From Vitrella brassicaformis (Eukaryota > Sar > Vitrellaceae): a DNA stretch of 64,000 nucleotides. The notes under the pieces were generated by a model that made no database searches, was not told the DNA's origin, and saw only the letters and a program-made list of their open reading frames with translations. The DNA lies in contig CDMY01000520.1 in NCBI GenBank assembly GCA_001179505.1, positions 124,001 to 188,000 on the forward strand, read 5' to 3'. The translations under genes and the position numbers were made by a program. Positions 1 through 13,916 of the stretch are shown here, piece by piece (position 1 is the first letter of the stretch; each line of letters starts with the position of its first letter).

Positions 1-107
1 TGAGCATCTTCAGCGCTTCAGCTGTCCTGGCTTACTCATTTCAGCTATCAACGTTCAACGGCAAACCCTCAGTCAGTCTGTTTCTGCCATCACCCCACCC
101 CTTACTC

Positions 108-407
108 NNNNNNNNNNNNNNNNNNNNNNNNNNNNNNNNNNNNNNNNNNNNNNNNNNNNNNNNNNNNNNNNNNNNNNNNNNNNNNNNNNNNNNNNNNNNN
201 NNNNNNNNNNNNNNNNNNNNNNNNNNNNNNNNNNNNNNNNNNNNNNNNNNNNNNNNNNNNNNNNNNNNNNNNNNNNNNNNNNNNNNNNNNNNNNNNNNNN
301 NNNNNNNNNNNNNNNNNNNNNNNNNNNNNNNNNNNNNNNNNNNNNNNNNNNNNNNNNNNNNNNNNNNNNNNNNNNNNNNNNNNNNNNNNNNNNNNNNNNN
401 NNNNNNN
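108..407. other. assembly gap (300 N)
   Basis: An uninterrupted run of 300 N. The round length suggests a scaffolding gap of estimated or nominal size. It lies just beyond the stop codon of the NOP2-like gene, so only its 3' flank can be affected. Positions 1-107 to its left hold no supportable gene. Confidence 0.98.
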
Positions 408-421
408 CACCCACCACCTCC

Positions 422-2270
422 TCACTGGCCCGCCCCTCCGCCCTTCTTCCTCCGTTTGAATGGCGGCGAGCCCTTCCCGCCCTTCTTGGGCACCTTGCCA
501 TGCTTCGACACACCTGACGCGTCACGCGGCCTCTCCCCATCAGAAGGTCTCTTCTTGCCCTTGGCCGCCGGTGGCTGGCCCGCAGCTGCTGCCTGTTGCT
601 GTTGGTGCTTGCCCTTGTGTTTCTTCTTGCCCTTCTTGGCGCTCTGGGGGCCACAACACCGCAACACACACGACAAGGGATGCACACAGAGAGTGTTGGG
701 GTGGCTCTGTGCAGACTGACCGATGGTGCGCCAGCAGCTGAAGCAGATGGTGGCGGTGGCTCCTTGTCTGGGAAGGTGAGCGGTCTCTCGAGCATGTCGG
801 CTGTGATGTTGGATTCGTCCCACGTCTGGACCGCCTCGTTGTGCTTCCGTCGGTCCTTCTTGATGCGAGACGGGATGACGTTGGACTCCTGAAACACACA
901 AAGGAGATGCACTCGCCACACGCGTGTGTGCGTGTGTGTGTGGGTACCTTCTTGAGTTTTGCGACGAAGAAGCCGTCCATGTTGTGCACGTGGGGGTAGT
1001 ACCTGACAGACAGACAGACGGACGACATGAGAGAGGCAGCGACTCCCACCGACACACCAATCTACCTCCTGGCGTTGTCGATGGATGGATGGAAGCGACG
1101 CTCCCGGAAACGGGTCAATCCTGCACACACGTGGCCAGCCACATTTGTTTTGTTTGTGCTCTGTGTGTGTGTGGTGTCGTGTGCGTGTGTGTGTGTGTGT
1201 GTGTGGGCGCTGACCGTGGACGCCGAAGTTGGGATCGATGGCGTCGATTGGGACCACCTTGACGTGGCGAATGTGCAAGATGTGATCCTGAGAGAGAGGA
1301 AACACGTGACCATGGATGGGTGTGTGGGGTCAGGTCTGTCCTCGTGTCTGTCGGTGCGTGTCTGACTGACCAGGACGGCCTCGTTCTCCTCCACACTCAG
1401 GGAGCACGTCGAATACCTGCACAAGCAGCCAGGACACGGCAGTGTGCGAGATACACATGCGCGTGGCTGGCTGGCTGGCTGGCTTGTTTGTTGGTAGCTG
1501 CCTTACACGATGTATCCGCCCGTCTTTGAGTTGGCGTCGACCAGGTCGACGGCCACCCGCAGCAGCTCCTTCTGCAGAACCGAATGCTCCTCGAAATCCT
1601 TCGGACCCTACAATACAAAAGACACATAGCCAACACACACACACACACAGAATGAACACACGGATGTGAGGAGGGGAAGCGTACAGACCCGTTTGACTTT
1701 GACTGAAGCGTCGCGTGCAATGATGCCAGCCCCGCTGCAGGGGGCGTCCAGCAGCACCTGCACACACACACACCAGACCGCCAACCAGCCCCAGACAGAC
1801 ACACAGGGGTGCCTCCTGGAGTGTCTGGGGTGGTGTGAGAGATTTCTCACCCGGTCCACTTTGGGCAGATGCTCAGCCAGCCTGTCCAAAGAAGCCCAGC
1901 AGACAGGCAGCAGAAGCAGCCATACACACCACACCACTCCATGCCCCGCACCCCCGCGGGTAGGTACTCTCCCTGTGCTCACTCACTCACTCCTTCACTC
2001 ACTTTCGTCCATCCATGTTGACAACGATCGAGTTCAGGATGCCCATCCGGTGAAGATTTGCTGCCTGTGGAGTGGAGTCACGAACCAGATCCATATCATG
2101 CTGACCCCCGTGTGTCTGGTCGGTCGCCTCACTGACCAGTGAGGTGCACCGGTCCTTCTTGGCGTCGTTGGCGAAGATGATGCCGCTGCTCTTCATCAGC
2201 TGACCTGCACACACACAGCCAGGCCGCACAGACGTACACACAAATGAACGATCCTCTCAGGGCTCCTCTT

Positions 2271-2305
<35 letters not shown>

Positions 2306-4328
2306 AGGATGGCTTTCTTACCAATGTAAGTCGTTTTGCCTCCCGGTGCGGCGGCCATGTCGACGACCTTCTCGCCCGGCTGCGGGGCCAGCGCCATCAC
2401 CGGCAGAAAGGAGCTCGCACTCTGATCGATGGATTGACAGACAGACGGGGGGACGTGCACACAGGCAGGGAGGGATGAGCGGTGAAGGGTGTGCATGGCT
2501 TGCTGGTCAGTGCAGTTAGTTACTTGGAGCATGTAGTAGCCCGACATGTACTCTGGCGTCGCTCCTGATCGACAGACAGCACCAACAAGCTGTGGGTTCG
2601 TCCATGAGGTGGCCGCGTCGCGGCTTGTGTCGCTCTCTCACCGATGGGCACTGAGCTGGACAAGACCGTCAGGCCCACTTTGGTCCACTCGCCTGATTGA
2701 AGACAGACAGACACACACACGGTGCACCAGGTGACTGACTCACTCACCAATGGGGTCCACGTTGGCTCCTCTCGCAATCAGATTCTGGCACGTTCGAGCA
2801 TATGCACAAGGGCAAGCGCACCATGCTTGGCTGTATCCCCGCCGTCTGTCCCTGTGTGTGTGTGTCCACCTGTGCAAGGTCCCTGCGCTTGATCTTGAGG
2901 GTGTTGGTCCGGACTGCACGCACAGACACGCGCACATGGTAAGCTCGTTTCCACATCTCCCTCCCTCCCTCCCTCCCTCCCTCCCTCACTTGTGACTGGC
3001 CTGGGCTTCTCGTTGGTCTCAAAGAACTCTATCGCCTGCCAGCCAGCCAGACAGCCAGCCACATCAAACCTCCAATCCCACCACCACCACCACCACACAG
3101 CAAGGAGTGTTCGACAGGTCTACCTACCTCTTGTGGCGAGAAGAGTTTGAGGAAGTAGTCGGCGAGTTCGGGGCCGTACCCATAGAAGGAGCTCACGTCC
3201 GCAGTCAGCTGAGCCATCAAATCAGCGCGCTTCCTGCCTGAACGCACACACACACACACAGCCGCACAGACACACGATGCCCTTTTGTCTGCTTGTTTCC
3301 TGCGTCCGTCTCGCACCTTTCCTGGCCCGCTCGTCCATCGTCTTCCAGCTCTCCAGCAGCATCACCGTGTCCTGGATCCTCTGGTAGAGGGAACAAACCC
3401 ACGCCACACAGACGTATGCAGCACACACGCTCGCAAAGTGTGCTTGCTTCGCCCGCCCGACGAACCTGTTTGATGGCCCCGAGGTCGAACGCGCCCTTCA
3501 TGGTGACCCCTCCGCTGAGCTTGGCACCGCCCTCGCCCTCGTCCTGCTGGTCGTCGATGTTGAGGGTCATGTCCTCGTCATCGGCTGGAGCGCCATCCTG
3601 CATCCCCTCGTAGTCTTCATCGGCTGCTGCCTCTGCCTCCTCCTCCTCTCGCTGACACACGGAGAGAAGACAGCCAGCTGTCAGCTGGGGCCACGTGTGC
3701 AGTGTGACTCCTCGTTAAGGACCCACCTGTCTCTTCCTGTCGAGTCGTCTTGACTTCTTCTCCATCGTCTCGACGTCAAACTCGTCGTCATCCTCTTCAT
3801 CTTCGTCCTCATCCTCATCTGCAGACATCCAGACGGACGAACTCCATCCCTTCTTGTGCCGGATTCTGTGTGTGCAGATGTGTGTCACCGCACCATCCTC
3901 ATCCTCATCCTCGTCCTCTTCCGCTTCATCGTCCAGCAGTGACTTCAGGGCACCACGACTGGCCCCCCCAACAGGTGCACTGACGGGGGATGGGTGGATG
4001 GGCCGAGAACACAACACAGGCAACGACAAATCATACTCGTGTGCGCACAAGTTCACGTACGAGTCGGCTTACTGTGAGGCGCTTTGCCCCTCCATCTCCT
4101 CTCCCTCGTCGGATGCCTCGCCATTCTCATCGATATCATCTTCCTCCTTCTTCTCCTCGGCCTCTGAGTCAATCAACACATCAGGAAACAAGACATTTCA
4201 CCCAGAACTGCATGCATCACTCCCTCCCCCTCCACCGACCCACCCGTCACCTGACCTTCCGTGGCCCTGTCGGCCTGCTTCCTCAGCAGCACCTGCTTCA
4301 GCCTCTCCAGGTCTCGCTGTTTTTTCAT
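422..4328 (-). CDS. NOP2: NOP2-type 25S/28S rRNA (cytosine-5)-methyltransferase, about 24 exons
   Basis: Nucleolar SAM-dependent RNA m5C methyltransferase of the NOL1/NOP2/Sun family, which modifies large-subunit rRNA and is needed for 60S assembly (family knowledge). On the minus strand short exons join in order. Acidic D/E-rich N-terminal exons lie at about 4165-3467. A pre-catalytic segment with [16 protein letters not shown] is at about 3240-3126. The RTNTLK-type segment is near 2910, YMSGYYMLQ near 2550, and the SAM motif [13 protein letters not shown] at 2420-2322. The catalytic DAPCSGAGI is at 1760-1689 and the second Cys motif [12 protein letters not shown] at 1419-1372. [12 protein letters not shown] follows at about 1003-948, and a Lys-rich nucleolar-type tail ends at TGA 422-424. 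Both catalytic cysteines (PCS and TCS) are present. The start is the first in-frame ATG after a stop (4326-4328); a further upstream exon cannot be excluded. Introns are 60-130 bp and carry TG/CTGT repeats on the sense strand. Confidence 0.93.
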
Positions 4329-4776
4329 CTCTCAGCACAGATCTATGCAGTTCCCCTCCACTGTCGGCCTCCTGGCTGCCTGGCTGAGCCGTTCAAGTCC
4401 TTTTCGCCTTCTCTCCTCACGATCGCGGATATCTTTGAGCTCGCAAGTGGGTCTGGAAGGTCCTTTTCCTTCGCACGATGAGCCTTAAGACCAGCCGCCA
4501 AGGCCGCGCTACGCACTGATCCAGCGCTGCACACACACACGCGCACAAAACCGTGACCTGCCTGCCTGGTGAGTCACAGTGAGTGAGTCAGTCAGTCAGT
4601 GAGTGCGCTAAGACAGGCGCGGGAGGGCAATGCGCGTGCAGATCTCCGGCTGCATGTGTGTGTGTCCTTGTGCCGCAGCTTCTGCTTCACTAGGCTGCCT
4701 GGCTCCTCCCCACCTCTCCCGGCATCTGTCCCTTCCCTGCAGCTAGATCTCTTTTGGACGTGGCCGTGCTCGCTGA
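4329..4776. promoter_or_regulatory. divergent intergenic region between NOP2-like and CCCH genes
   Basis: About 450 bp separate the two outward-facing start codons and should hold both promoters and 5' UTRs. The sequence contains a GAGTCAGTCAGTCAGT tract near 4580 and pyrimidine-rich stretches at 4670-4740. I see no convincing TATA box. An open frame on the minus strand at 4343-4546 could be a further 5' exon of the NOP2-like gene. Confidence 0.4.
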
Positions 4777-7442
4777 GTGGCCGCTCGAGTGGTTGGAGCG
4801 ATGGTGCGTCGCGAGATCATCATCCCGGTGAGCGGGGCGTCTTCATCCCCCCTCCCGCGCCTCTGGCCCGGCGGACCTGCAGCCAACGACACTACCATCA
4901 CGAACGCCGAGGACGGCACCACCACCACCACCACCACCACCCCCTCCTGGGCGGCTGTCGGCCCGCTCGACGCCGAGACTGCCAGCCAGGACGGACTGAC
5001 GCAGCCGCAGAAGTACAAGCAGCAGTTCTTCAAGACCAAGATGTGAGCCAACACAACATAACATACACACCGTCAGCCAGGGCAGGGGATGAGGGGGAGG
5101 GGAGCCACATGCAGGCAGGCAGGCAGGCAGGCAGGCAGGCCGTGCGTCTCTCGTCGACTGATGTGTGTGAGACATGCCATACCGAGAGACGGGACAGGCC
5201 GCGGGATCTGCATGCTATGCTGTGTGTCGTGTTGCGCTGTTGGTTGCGTCAGGTGCCCATGGGAGGTGCAGGGTCGCTGCCATCGCCAAGCGCAATGCAA
5301 CTTCGCCCACTCGGCTGAGGAACTGGTACCTACACCGACAGAGCACCACTCACTCCACTGGACGGACCGTGAGTGTTCCGTGTTTCTCGTGTGTGGTGTT
5401 GCGTTGGATCAGCGTGTGGCTCCAAACCTCACACGCACAAGCCTGTGCCCCAACCTGCTCAAGGTGGGTCATGTCACCCACCCTCCACTCAGCAGACGGC
5501 TGTCTGGCTTGCTGGCTCAGGCAGACAAGACATGCACCTCCCTGTCGTGTGCTGCCTGTCTGTCTGTCTGTCTGTGTGTGCAGAAGGGCGAGTGTCGCCG
5601 TGCGGACTGCCAGTTCGCTCACGCCATCCGAGAGCTGCGAGCCACCGGGTGAGTGAGAGACTGCATGCCATGCCCACCGACACTCGAGTGCCACGTGTGC
5701 TGTGTGTGTTGTGATGAATCACTCACTAATCAGGTCGTTTTACAAGACGAAGCTGTGCACCTTCTGGGGCAAGGGAGTGTGCAAGGCGGGCGTGACTTGC
5801 CGCTACGCCCACGGCCAGGAGGAGCTCGAGCTCTTCCTGCAGCTCAGACCGGACCCACTCGAGGCAAAGGCTAACAACACCAACAGTGGCAGTGGCAGTG
5901 GCAGCCAGGAGCAGGCCGACGACAAGAGCCTCATCGACGACCTCAAGCACATCCTCTACAAGAACAAGGCCACCACCGTCCTGCAGGCCATCAACGAGTC
6001 CACTCCACCACCCCCACACAAAACACAGACCACCAGCACGGCCGACAGCCACCCCGACGGCGCCAATCGCAGCGGCGGCAGTACCGTCGACGAGCGCACG
6101 GGCACCAGTGGCCCACCACTGAGCCACCCCCCCGCCCCCTCTCTCTCCTTCCCCACCATCCTCACCGTGCCGACCAAGGCAGTGCGCCCCGGTCAGCAAG
6201 GCAGCCACCTGATGAGCCTCATCCGACCCATCCACACGGCGAGCGACCCCATCCCCGCCCCGCCCGCATACGCACCCCTCTGGGGGGCTGACCACCACAG
6301 CCAGCAGCAGCACCAGCAGCAGCAGCAGCAGCAAGATGGGAGCGGTGGATTGCTGGCGCTCCTCACGGGAGGCGATGGTGTGTCGGGGGTGGGGGTGGGT
6401 GCCGGTGCGGGTGTGCCGTCGGCTTCGAGCGAGCAGCAGCATTTGCAGCAGCAGCAGCAGCATCAGCAGTACCCTTTGCACCCCCACATGAACAACCCCC
6501 ACATGAACAAACGCTTCTCCCCGTTCCAGGAAGTGACACGGAAGGGGGAGGGGGGTTTCATGACCACCGACACCACCGGCGGCAGCAACAGACAGCCGCC
6601 CCACACGACTCAGGACATCAGACCCACCACCCGACTCAGCGCAGGCCGACTGGGGGGCGGCATCGAGATCGACACAGAGGGGGACATGGTGGCCCGTGAC
6701 CACCATGTGTGGACCGCCACCACCACCAGCAGCGGCGGCAGCAAGGTGGACGCAACGCCCATGCCCTTCTACCAGGACCAGCCGGGTGCTGCGGCGGTGG
6801 GCCACATCCCCATGGCGGCCACAGCCTTCACCGTCACCCCCACGGCAGCAGCAGGGACAGGGACGGCGGGCAGCACCCCCACGGCCAACCCGCCCTGGCA
6901 CCTTCCGTCGCTGACCAACTCGCCCGAGACGCCCTTCCTCCCCGACACCCCCGCGGACGCCGTGTGCAGCCCCATCCAGCTCATGCAGGTCTGCCAGCCC
7001 GCCGGCACTCATGGCCACGTCCCGCCTGCCTGCATTGGCGTGGGTAGTGGTGTTGGTGCCGTGTCTGGAGGTGGGAGCGGGTCGTCCCCTGTGATGGGTG
7101 TGCACCGCAGCGGCAGCGGGGTCAGCACCACTGCGTCGACGCCATCGCACGCCAGTGCCAACAACCCGGCGGTGGCTGTGTCGCCCGTGGTCAGTGAGAT
7201 TCACCGATTGTCGCAGTGTGGTGTGATACTTTCTGCATTTGTGTCTGTGTGTGTGTGTTTATGAAGCTCCCCGCTCACCTATTGCGCATGAGCAGCGGAA
7301 CCATCAATGAGCACGGTAAGAGCAGCGCGGCACACCCGAGCAGCTCGCGTCGGCCGGTGTCGATGGGAGTGTGTGTTGTGTTTGTTGTGTGTGTCTGTGT
7401 GCAGAGTTGAAGGCCGCAGCCCCGACCTACTACGAAGAGTGA
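4777..7442 (+). CDS. triple CCCH-type zinc-finger protein with poly-Q tracts, 7 exons
   Basis: Probable RNA-binding regulator. Exons fit as 4777-5042, 5253-5325, 5413-5463, 5584-5648, 5734-7215, 7293-7315 and 7405-7442, all in frame, giving 665 residues; an ATG eight codons downstream (4801) is an alternative start. Three CCCH fingers are visible. The first is KMCPWEVQGRCHRQAQCNFAH, split by intron 1. The second starts LCPNLLKKGECRRADCQFAH and is split by intron 3. The third is KLCTFWGKGVCKAGVTCRYAH. Spacings are C-x7/8-C-x4/5-C-x3-H. After the fingers comes a long low-complexity region with Q runs (about 6300-6336 and 6430-6470), Pro, Thr, Gly and Ser. The protein ends APTYYEE. Related triple-CCCH proteins occur in apicomplexans, but the target RNAs cannot be inferred. 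The boundaries of the 23-nt exon 6 are the least certain. Confidence 0.85.
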
Positions 7443-7983
7443 CGACTAACTGACGGCCGGCAAAGGAGACCCAAAGAACGAGGCGTTTCCTAAGCCGCCG
7501 AACGACCGACACACACACACACCCTCTTACAAACCGTATGTATACCTCCCACCCATGCCTATCGCATACCTACTTGCACACTGCGGCTGCCTGCCTCCCT
7601 GCCTCCCCGGCTGGTTGCCTTGTCTCTTCTCCCTCTGTCTGTCTTTCCTGGCTTTTACTTACCCTACCTGCTTTCTTACCTGCTGACTGAAATGGGTGGC
7701 GTGTGTGGTGTGGTGGCCGCATGTTAACGGACTGAGTGAGTACACGTGTGCGACCACTCGGCTGGCCCGCCAGTGAGAGCGCCAGTGAGGCGGGCGGGTG
7801 GGCGGATGTGTTTGGGGGTGTTGACCGATGTGCCACTGACTGACTGACTCATTAACTGACTGACTATTACGTACTGGCGGTTTTGGTCTCTTGTCTCACT
7901 GGATAGATGGATGGATGCGTGGATGGATGGATGGCATGTTTGGGAGGTGCGGTGTGTGTGGTGTGTGGATGTGTGTCCGTGAG

Positions 7984-8011
7984 TGACGTGACGTGACGTG
8001 ACGTGACGTGA
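7984..8011. repeat. GTGAC/GACGT pentanucleotide tandem array
   Basis: Five consecutive copies of TGACG-type pentamers. Each copy contains the half site TGACG, but the strict tandem arrangement looks like a microsatellite rather than a designed regulatory element. Confidence 0.8.
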
Positions 8012-11000
8012 TGTGTGTAACGGGTAGCCTGTATGGTATGCAATGGATCGATGGATGGATGGATGTGCGTATGGGTGTGGTGTGTGTATGCCTTCATACC
8101 GATGTCATCAGATGCCCTGCTTGGCTTGATCTGGCTGTCGGTCGCTGCGTGGGTGGCTGACATGTTGTTCCGAATTCACCTCACTCACCCACTCACTCAC
8201 CCACCCACTCACTCACTCACTCACCGCATGTCGCCCATTCACCCCACCCCACCCCACCCCACCCCACCACACCACACACCATCCGCCACTTATGTAGGAG
8301 CGATGCACACTCATGGACGGATTGATGGACGATGGCAGAGCCATGTTTTCACATGCCATCACACACACACACACACACACTCATGATGCGTCGTGTACCG
8401 GTTCACTCATTCACCTGTGTGGCCTGCCTGTCTCATGGATGGATGGATGGATGGACAAGAGAGAGAGAGAGAGAGAGCGTGTGTGCGCGGGTGTGGTGTG
8501 GGGGTGTGGTGTTTTCTTCCCGAGCAGTCTGTCCGTCCGCACGTGCGAGCGCTTTCAAGCAGCATGCACCCCTACACACACACAACTCAGAGAGAGAGAG
8601 AGAGAGACACAGAGGGAGGTGTGTCATCGTATCGTCCCATTGGGGGGATCGCGATGCAGCAAAGTGCATTTGGTGGTTTTTTCTTCTCACGCACAAAGAG
8701 ACGCTGGATCGCTCGATCGTTGGATGTGACGACCCACCTACAATGACAGCCAGAGAGACAGAGAGACAGACAGACCGCCGCTCTTTAGTCCCTTTACGTG
8801 CGTGGCATGGCACAAACATCGCAGAGACGACACGAGAGGAGAGCGAAGAGAGGACAGACAGACAGACAGACAGACAGACAGGTCAGCTCCTCACTCCATG
8901 GATGGATGGATGGAAAGGGGCGGCGGTCTTTGGCGAGCCTTTTAGCTCAGTCCATTCCTCATCCTTATATGTAACACTGCTGGCTGCCGAGCTGTTTGAG
9001 TCCACCACACCAGTCCACCGATATACCAACTGATTGATGCGCCCTGGTTCACTCCTCCCATCTCGTGCATGGCACACAGCGAGCAGACGATGAGTGGGTG
9101 AAAGAGTGTGTCAGGGCGGATCGTCCGTCGCCACGGAGTGAACAACACTCCTGACGGAAACAGACAGACAGACAGACTTATAAAGTGCAAGGTGGTTTTC
9201 TCATGTTTGGCGGTCGGCTGAGCGGTGTTGCCTTTTTGTGTTGGTGGACATGGTGTGTTATGGTGTGTCATGGTGTATGATGGTGTGTTGTGGATGGATC
9301 CTGACTCTGGCGGCTCACATACCCACCGATTTACCCACCGACAGACACGTCGGAGGAGGCAGTGAGTGAGTTAACTACCGAGGCGCCGGAGTGAGCGAAT
9401 ACATGCGATGCAGGTCATTGTGCGGGGCGTGTGCGTGTGTATGGGAGGGCGGAGAGTACCGGCTGGCTGGCTGGCTATTTTACTGGCTACATGGCCATGG
9501 ATGATATGCTTACTTAGTTGCGGTTGCTGCCATGCCACACACTGACTCACGGTGCTGCTGCTGCTGCTGATCTGTCCTCCCTCCTCCTTCTAACCTTGCT
9601 TCATTGCGCGGCCACAGAGAGGGGAGCGGGGGGTACGCCGGGCGGCCAGACGCCCAACTTTCTCACTCACTCACTTACGTACTTGCGTGGCGTGGTGTGG
9701 TGTGTCTGTGTGACTTTTTGCTCATCCTGCATGCATGGCTCGTTGTGTGTGTGCATCCCTGCTGTCTCATCCCTGCCTCCTTCTGCCCATTACCCGTCCA
9801 CCCACATCACTCACACACGCTATTCTTCCCTTGAAACCTGCCTGTCTGCCTGTCTGCCTGCCTGCCTGGCATGTCTGTCTCGCCTGTCTGTCTGTCTGTC
9901 TGTCCGTCTGTGTGTCTGCACGTCTCCATCCATCCGTCCGCACGTCGCGTCCCTGCACGCACGTCTCTCTCTCTCTCTCTCTCTCTGTGCGTCGGTCTAT
10001 CCCGTCTTGTCCTGTGGTGTGTGTGTTGCTTTCAATCGCTCGATGACGACTGTGTCTTCACGTTTTTCCACCCTCGGTTGCGTATCTGTCTATGTGTCCA
10101 TGTCTACGTCTGTGCGTGTGCACACGTCTGCCTGTCCGCCCCACCCAGCGACAGACAGGTGGGCGCCAGAGAGAGGGGGCAGGGCTGGGTGTTCCATGGC
10201 TGGCTGGCTGGCTGGCTGGGTCATCGGGCAAGGAAGCATGGTACGGTGCACCGGCATTCGGCACTTTTGTTCCTCCTCGTGATTTAACGAGCGGCATGTA
10301 CGGATGGCCCCATTCCCACACACCCACCCGCCTGCCCACTCTCTTCCCCATCCACGTGTCTCCCATGCACACGGGCCTCTTCCTGCCTCCCTGCCTGGCC
10401 TGTGCCTCTGTAGTGTCAAGATGGCGGCCAGCTCTCATCCGGGCATCGCTAATAACCTCCCTGCCTCTCTCCCTCGCTGCCTGCCTGCCTGCCTGCCGTC
10501 ACACCTCTCTGTCCACGTTGATGCGGCTGGCCGTGTACACTACACAAAACATCACATGGATGGGATCGAGTGGGTGGGAAGATCGATGTGGGGCGACGTA
10601 AGTACGTTAAGTACGTAAGTAAGGATGTATACGTGTGTGTATGTGTATGTGTGTACGTACGGATGAGTGTACGTATGAGTGTGAATGAATGAATCAATCA
10701 ATGTTGTAATTTGCTCGCCGGGTGCTCGGTTTGAGTGCACGGACGGTGCAGCAGAGTCTTGGCGGTGCATATGCATGTCATGTGCGATTTCCCTCCTTCC
10801 TTGCCTTCCTTGCTTGGATCGATCCATACATATATGTACCTTTTGTGTACGCGTAAGTACGTACCACCTAATACCTACCTATCTACCTATATATGTGTAC
10901 GTGTGTCCCTGTGTGTCTAAGAGAGTGTGCAAGAGTGAGTGAGTGAGCGAGTGAGTGCCCCCTTTCTTTCCTTTATCCATATCTTTCTGTAATATCGATC

Positions 11001-12028
11001 CGTCCGAAACGCACGCGCCCGCCAGTTGTTTTTTGCATGCGATTTTGAGGGCTGCATTGACTGATCGATACAGTGCAGGCCTTGCATATTCCCCCTCACT
11101 GTGTCACTCGCTCGCTCGCTCGCTCGCTCGTCTGTGGCTGTGTCTGTGTTTGCCTGAGTGTGTGCGCGTGTGTGTGAGTCGGTAATGGCATACTGGTGGG
11201 ATATCCAGCCATTGGCCGAGCGACGGACCATCCTACCGTCCGTCTGTGAGTCTGGGTGTCCGTGTGTATCTCTTCTTTCTTCCTTCCTTCATTCGGCTGC
11301 CTGCTTGATCCGTTCGTTCCTCATTCATGTTGATATGCCTTCATGGGCACACGTGCATACGTTTGGCTGACTGACTAGTGAGAGCCGCAGACAGAAACAG
11401 AGAGGAGAGCGGGGGCGGGGGGAGAGAAAGGTTCCATGTGTGCATGCGTCTGTGTCGGTCGATCGCTGCTGCGTCACTCACTCGCCTCACCCGCTGACTG
11501 CTGCCCCGTCCCCTACACTCACCCTCACACTCGCTGCCATTCCATCCCATCGTCCATCTACCCATCTACCCATCCATCCGCAGACCTCCCTCTGCCCCTT
11601 CTTGCTACTTGCTACTTGCGTGTCCTCTGTCGTCCGTCTCGTGTCGCGTGTCATCTTTCCTTTGTTGCCCTACCATTGACCGCCTCTCTGTTTGCCTGTT
11701 TGCCTGGTCTCCCTCTCTTCTCCCCTCTTCCCCTCCCCGTTCCTCTGCGCAGCAGACGCCCGTCTGGAGTGGATACCCTCGTTTGTCTCTTTTTTCGCAC
11801 CCTGCTGCCCTCCCTCCTCGCCGTTGAAAGCAAGGGGTCACTCACTCAACCACTCCCTCACTTACTGGGATGGGGACAGACACAGAGAGAGAGATGCATG
11901 AGATCAGTGTGGGTGTCGTTCGTGAGTGAGGCTGTCTTGTCCATCTGGCCATTCATCCAACCATGCGACCATCTTTCTATCTATCCTTTTTGGGCCCGCC
12001 CACGCTCACTCCCGTGTCTGTGTGTCCA

Positions 12029-12063
<35 letters not shown>

Positions 12064-13890
12064 GTGAATGGACATTCATCGAGGTGTGTGACGGTGCCCT
12101 AGTGCGAATGGCATGTGCGATTTTTGCCGCGTGTGGGAAGCTAGGGAGCCGGGCGACAACAGAGGCCGGGAGGCCGAAGGGGGAGGGAGGGAGGGAGCGA
12201 CGGATGGAGGGTGCCTAGTTATGTACACTTTCATGGCTGGCTGGATGCAGTGCAGCCAGCAGACAGGTGAGTGAGTGGGTGGGTGGTATTTGTGTACATC
12301 ACCCGATGTGTCATGGGCGTGTGTGTGTGTGTGTGTGTCTTCCTCTCCCCGCTGCCCAGTGGCTGGTTGGTCGATTGGTCGGTTGGTTCTTCTGTCCAGG
12401 TGCCTAGCACAGGGTAGCGCGATCGCTCGTACGCACTTACACACACACACATGTCGTTTTGGCCGGCAGGTCCACGCAACTGCAGGTCATTATAAGCGAC
12501 AGGCAGACAGGCAGGCAAGTCACCTGGACGTCATGCGTGTCCCTGTGTGCGTCTGGATTGGGTCGAGCCATATCCCACCCCACCCCCTGCAGGCAGACCT
12601 AGACCAGACCTAGACCTACCTTCTCTCTGGTTTCTTGCTCTCACCCTTGTCGATCGTTTTTATTCATTTCAGCGACGAATGCCATGGCATGGCATGGCAT
12701 GTCTGTGTCTTTCATGTGGGTGTGGGTGTGTTTGTATGCTATGTTGTACCTATGTCTTCCCTTGGTTCTTTGACTCGTCACTCAGGGAAGTGGACGTGCG
12801 GATGGATGGATGGATGGATCAACATCAAATGGGTGGGTGGGTGGGCTGACGGCTGTGCGGGACACACCGGCATCCATCCATGCACCCATCCATCCATCCA
12901 TCCACCCACTCTGTCTGCCGTAAGTCCTTTTTCTCACCAAACGACTCTTCTATTCTCTTCTATTCGCTTGTCTCTCCACCTTCCTAGTCCGTACGTAGTC
13001 AGTCGAAAGCCGCAAGAGCACCGTTTGTCGTAGTCAGGCACTTTGCTCGATCGACCATATATGCGCCCTTTTTCACCACCGCCGCTCCAGATCTTTCTAT
13101 ATCTGTCTGTCTCTCTCTCTCTTTCTGTGTGTGTATGTGAGGGCCTGCCTCTGCCACCATCTGAGCTAATCGCTGGCCTGGCTCCCTCGTGCGTGTCGGC
13201 CGACAGCTGTGGGGATCTTTATCTATACGTCTCTATCTCTCTCTGCCTACCTAGCCTTCGTGTGTGTGTGTCCGTCGCAGTGAATGTGCTTTTATCTTTG
13301 TCTGTCTCCCCCGCCCCACCCCCTCCACCGACGCACCCTAGTCCTGCTTCGCGCAAGCACTGATCTTCCTCTCTGGATGGCAACACTGGTCTCACGGAGA
13401 GAGAGGGACAGACAGGGGCGGGGAGACACTCTCACTCCTTGTCTCATTGGTCCATCGCTCAGAGAGGGGGGGCTTTCCGGGGGGAGAGGAGGGGTGGGAT
13501 GTGGTGTTTGCTACACGCGGCTCGAAGCTGGACGAGAGCAGACAGGCAGGCAGGTCTATTCTGAGGTACAGTGTGGGGGTCCATGCGGCCGGGGGGCGGT
13601 GGGAGACTGCGGTGGGTGTATTGTTGGGCCATGCTGTGGGACTCTTCAGGACGACAATCCACTCTTTTTCACCCTCTATCTCTCTTACTCTCTTTTGCTC
13701 TCAGTCCCTGTCTGTCTGTCTGTCTGCGTCTGCAGTGCTGTTCTGCGTTCACCCGTCCCTCTCGCACCATGCTGGCACTTTTGCTCTCCGTCACTCTCTC
13801 CATCTGTCTGTCTGTCTCTGCCGGCCTGTAGGTGTGCACCTTTTGTGGGGGGGCGGGGTGTCTGTGTCTACCGGTCTGGGTCAAGATGAC

Positions 13891-13916
13891 GCAGCAGCAG
13901 CAGCAGCAGCAGCAGA
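13891..13916. repeat. CAG trinucleotide run
   Basis: About eight uninterrupted GCA/CAG triplets in the gene-poor spacer. No reading frame through it can be assigned to a gene. Confidence 0.85.

Noticed and set aside
73-1305. Long minus-strand open frame across the N gap
   Set aside because: It is kept open by the N run and by TG-repeat introns. Its only real content is two NOP2 exons (the [12 protein letters not shown] and [13 protein letters not shown] segments).
5726-7204. 492-residue minus-strand open frame opposite the CCCH gene
   Set aside because: It is the GC-rich antisense shadow of exon 5 of the zinc-finger gene. The plus strand has zinc fingers, splice sites and frame continuity.
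8200-8280. CRISPR-like array at the CACTCACC / CCACCCCACC tracts
   Set aside because: The units are 4-5 bp microsatellites without unique spacers, and the genome is eukaryotic.
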